Assembly: GCA_030272155.1 (NCBI GenBank)
Contig: CP126193.1
Span: forward strand, 5,084,001-5,148,000
Direction: 5' to 3'
Source: Tetradesmus obliquus
Lineage: Eukaryota; Chlorophyta; Chlorophyceae; Sphaeropleales; Scenedesmaceae
Length of the DNA: 64,000 nt
Positions 60,962 through 64,000 of the stretch are shown piece after piece. Below the pieces are notes generated by a model, which ran no database searches, had not been told where the DNA came from, and worked only from the letters and a program-made list of their open reading frames with translations. The first letter of the stretch is position 1; the number at the start of each line of letters is the position of its first letter. Position numbers and translations under genes: made by a program.

Positions 60962-61610
60962 GTATCTGCAGAGCGTGAAGGTTGGCTGTGCTGAGGGTGG
61001 CTGTGGCGCGTGTGCAGTCGAGGTGCTGCAGCAGGATGCCACCACTGGTGAGGCAGCAGCACCTGCTGCAGAGCAACTGCATGCTGCCACCAACAGCCTG
61101 CTTGGCAATATCTTGCAAACCTCGATTACTGGCTCAGCAATGTTGCCTGAGCTACGGCAAAGCTCAGGTACCCCTAGATGCAAGCATAATGTATCAAAGC
61201 ACGCTCAACAGTGTGCTGCGGGGTGTTGCTGCCTGCAGGGGAGCAGTCTGTGCTGGCGCTCAACAGCTGCCTGCTGCCAGTGGCAGCGCTGCATGGCGCA
61301 CATGTCATCACCGCAGCAGGCCTGGGCAGCAGCAGCAGCGGCTTCCATGAGGTGCAGCGCCGCCTGGCAGGCTTCCACGCCAGCCAGTGCGGCTTCTGCA
61401 CCCCAGGCATGGCCGTGTCACTGCACGCAACACTGGCAGCAGCAAGCCAGCGGCAGCAGCAGCAGCAGCACGCAGCCACTGAGCATGGCGCGGCAGAAGG
61501 CGCAGCCATAGCTTGCAGCAATGGGCAGCATGCAGCCAACCAAAGCCACACAGGCTGCCATGGCAAAGGCGACTGCGCCAGCAGCGGCCAAAACGGCTGC
61601 ACGCAGAAGC

Positions 61611-61672
<62 letters not shown>

Positions 61673-63940
61673 TGCGCTGGCAGCGCGCCGCGTGCCCGTG
61701 AGCTGCTGTCAGCGCTTGATGGAAACCTGTGCAGGTGCACCGGCTGGCGGCCCATCGCTGATGCAGCCAAGAGCCTGTGCAGCGGGGTTGACATCGAGGA
61801 CCTGGGGCTGTGCAGCATCAGCAAGCAGCAGCTGGGGCCGCTCTCCTCAGCGCAGCAGCTCCTGCCGGCAGTGCTGCAGAAGCCGCTGCCCCCGCTGCAC
61901 CAGGCGGCACAGCAGCTGCAGCCAGGAGCAGAGCAGCAGCAGCAGTTTGAGGCAGCTTTGACCAGCATACGGCCAGGTTGCGTGCTGCTACCCACCAGCT
62001 TGCAGCAGCTGCTTGCCGCAGTCGCAGCAGCAGCGGCAGCAGGCGTGCCGGCTCACCTCATGGCGGGCAACACGGGGGCTGGCATCTCCAAGCAGCAGTG
62101 GCAGGCAGCAGCTGGCTCTGCGTGCATCCTGGTGCAGCATGTGCCTGAGCTGCAGCGCCTCACAGTGGAGCAGCCTGAAGGTGCAGCTGCTGGCAGCACC
62201 CTTGGCAGCAGCTGCAGCAGGCTGCTTGCTGGTGCCGCTGTGACCATCTCTCAGCTGCTGCGCTGCCTGCAAGACCTAGCAGCGGCGGAGGAGTCAGCAG
62301 GCAGGCAGCTAGGGGCGCGCAACCTGCAGTTCCTGGCTGGCCACATCAGCCGCATTGCAGGCACGCTGGTGCGCAACGCTGCCACGCTGGGGGGCCACCT
62401 GGCCCTGGCGCGCTGCCAGCAGCTGGAGTCGGACCTGCTGCCCATGCTGATCGCCGCAGGTGAGGCGCGGTGAAGGTTGGGGGCAGGAGGGGCCACAGGG
62501 CCACGCTGCAGAGCTTGAACGCAACCGTGTACTCATCTGATGCGGCACTGGCAGTTGAACTTGCTCGTGTACTTCCTGCAGTGCGCATCTGGTGCATGCA
62601 CATCTTGTGGCTGCACACCTGGTGCCAGCCAGCTGTTCTGCTGTTGTGTGCTGAGCGTGAGCTGCTGTGTGGCTGCCCTGGGCAGGTGCTGAGGTGCAGC
62701 TGGCAGGCACTGCTGGCACCATGCACTGGATGCCTGTTGAGGACTTCGCCTCACTGCCAGACTGCAGCAGCAGCAGCAGCAGCAGCGTCATCACAGCAGT
62801 ACGCCTACAGCTTCCAATCGGCGAGGGGTGCAGCAGCGCAGTGTGGTCCTACAAGCTCACCACACACCGGCACCACAACGAGCATGCAGCAGTCAACCTC
62901 TGCTGCTGGCTGGCAGGGACGCAGCAGCAAGGCTTCCAGCTGCGCGTGGCTGTGGGGACGTACCAGCACAGCAGCGGCGGCAGCAGCAGCAGTGACAGCA
63001 GCAGTGTCGCATGGAGGTGCAGCCGTGCAGCAGCGGTTGAGGCCGCGCTGCTGGCAGCACTAGCGCAGCAGGAGCAGGGTGGTCTGCTGCGGGTGCTAGG
63101 GCAGCTGCCTGAGCTGCTGCTGCGGGACGTGACGCCAGCAGGCAGGCTGGAGCAGTACGTGAGGTGAGGGCAGCACCACCATAGCAGCAGCGGCTGGCTG
63201 TGCTGACAGAAGCAACAGCAACCCAGCACGGAATGCTTCAACAACTTCGTGCACACACAGCATTGACAGGTAGAGAACTGCATTGGAAAGAAGTGCGCTT
63301 GTCTATGCGCACTTGTTGCACACGCTTGACAATGCAGGCTGCCGCTGCTGCTTCATGCAGGTCTGCAGCACCTGCCCTGCTGCTCAAGGGCCTGGCAGTG
63401 GTGCTGCCAGAGCAGCTGCAGCAGCTGCAGCAGCCTGGTGCGGCTGAGCTGCCTGCCACCCCTGCCATGCTGGCGGAGCTGCGTGAGGCTGCACTGGCTG
63501 AGCTTGCCGGCAGGCCGCTGCCGGTGGCGCAGCAGCAGCTGCCGCTGGACATGGACCGTGCTGCACCACTGTACTGGCCAACAGAAAAGGTGCGGAGTTG
63601 GCACATGGGAGTGCATGCACATGCAGCCAGGTGTACCAGACAGCGGAGCGCGGCCAACAATTGTGATGCCACTGAGAATTGAGCAGCCATGGCTGCTTAG
63701 CCTGAGGCTGTTACTTGTGCCTGCACATCTCTGTGATAAGCACATGGCTGAAGCTGAAGTCAGACTGTCTGCTGCTGCTGCTGCTGCAGGAGGGTGCGCT
63801 GCTGCAGGCTTCAGGCGAGGCGCTGTACACGGGGGATGAGCCGCTGGCCCCCAACGCGCTGTACGCCGCCTTTGTCACCTCGAAACGTGCGGCTGGCAGG
63901 CTGGCGCGAGTTGACTGGGCTCCTGCCCTGGCAGTGGAGG
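60557..63940 (+). CDS. Molybdo-flavoprotein, aldehyde oxidase/xanthine dehydrogenase family (N-terminal part)
   Basis: Six exons so far: 60557-60661, 60972-61047, 61239-62459, 62686-63163, 63361-63589, 63790-63940; the window ends in the next intron. Start MTIEFTLNGERVVVDRSDHLLL. The plant-ferredoxin-like 2Fe-2S domain has C41, C46, C49 (VGCAEGGCGAC) and C71; the second 2Fe-2S domain has C111, C114 (QCGFCTPG) and C225, C227 (GNLCRCTGWRP). The FAD domain shows LMAGNTGAGI and HISRIAGTLVRNAATLGGHLALAR, then SYKLTTHRHHNEHAAVN. Exon 6 opens the molybdopterin part with GALLQASGEALYTGDEP. Such enzymes hydroxylate aldehydes or purines with Mo-cofactor, two Fe-S clusters and FAD. The ASGEA..DEP junction fits both subfamilies; substrate cannot be set without the Mo domain. 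About 78 extra residues, including 20 Ser, lie between C114 and C225. Confidence 0.92.
60898..60960 (+). repeat. (CTG)21 at the 3' end of the molybdo-enzyme's first intron
   Basis: Twenty-one perfect CTG units on the sense strand, ending 11 nt before the first base of exon 2 (60972). It replaces the ordinary pyrimidine tract of the acceptor TATCTGCAG. Confidence 0.97.
61613..61672 (+). repeat. (AGC)20 coding for 20 serines in the molybdo-enzyme
   Basis: Perfect 60-bp run in frame as Ser (residues 186-205) between the two Cys pairs of the second Fe-S motif. The same repeat class read as CTG on the sense strand forms the intron 1 tract nearby. Confidence 0.97.
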
Positions 63941-64000
63941 GTGAGCGGGCTGGCTGGCTGGACGGACCTAGAGCACGGCGGCAGAGTGCAGCAGGAGCAG

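Noticed and set aside
60825-61238. Reading through the (CTG)21 tract as poly-Ala coding sequence of the molybdo-enzyme
   Set aside because: The first Fe-S motif starts cleanly after a TATCTGCAG acceptor at 60971, and exon 1 ends in phase at 60661.
1-64000. CRISPR-like arrays among the many trinucleotide runs
   Set aside because: All are simple microsatellites or the single 12-bp minisatellite; there are no unique spacers and the DNA is eukaryotic nuclear.
1-64000. Retroelement, LTR element or DNA-transposon genes
   Set aside because: No reverse transcriptase, integrase, capsid or transposase motifs were seen in any frame; the only inverted repeat is the 130-nt hairpin.
1-64000. tRNA or rRNA genes
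   Set aside because: No cloverleaf with A and B box signals and no rRNA segment was recognised by eye; short tRNAs could still be missed without a covariance search.

Overview
This is nuclear DNA of a green alga (Chlorophyta), most likely a chlorophycean. The evidence is very intron-dense genes with GTGAG/GTGCG donors and CTGCAG-type acceptors, pervasive CAG/CTG runs coding for Gln, Ala and Ser, TGTAA (not AATAAA) near several 3' ends, and proteins of plant type: a plant-pattern tandem CCCH finger, a TWD40-2/TPLATE-complex subunit and ALA-like flippases. A Scenedesmaceae-like source is a guess from composition only. No organelle, bacterial, viral or CRISPR material was seen.

Layout, left to right. 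Five genes lie head-to-tail on the minus strand: an edge-truncated Gln-rich protein (1-1354), a tandem CCCH zinc-finger protein (2914-5479), a WD40 subunit of the TPLATE/TSET complex (6273-13966, 17 exons), a P4-ATPase lipid flippase (14857-23773, 19 exons) and a mitochondrial adrenodoxin-type ferredoxin-NADP reductase (24515-27685, 10 exons). A 393-bp divergent spacer leads to plus-strand genes: a 34-exon, about 2,628-residue armadillo-like protein of unknown function (28079-41918) and two tandem short-chain dehydrogenases (42466-44646 and 45294-47541). The dehydrogenases arose by duplication of a unit of about 2.83 kb that also carried the last exon end of the armadillo gene, now a relic at 44651-44806. 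A near-perfect 130-nt hairpin lies just past the second dehydrogenase. On the minus strand follows the splicing factor SF3B3/SAP130 (48620-57630, 21 exons). A divergent spacer then leads to a plus-strand IBR-like Cys-rich protein with a long Gln/Ala tail (58156-60022) and the 5' half of a molybdo-flavoprotein of the aldehyde oxidase/xanthine dehydrogenase family (60557 to beyond the window).

All multi-exon models were assembled by hand from splice signals, phase and family similarity. In each complete model the summed exon length is a multiple of three. The genes do not form a pathway; they are housekeeping neighbours (trafficking, membrane asymmetry, mitochondrial redox, splicing) plus lineage-specific ones. 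Best leads for novelty are the hairpin, the mosaic (gene-converted) dehydrogenase pair with its conserved GC-AG intron, the roughly 78-residue low-complexity insertion inside the second Fe-S motif of the molybdo-enzyme, (CTG)n tracts sitting at intron 3' ends, and the large armadillo protein.
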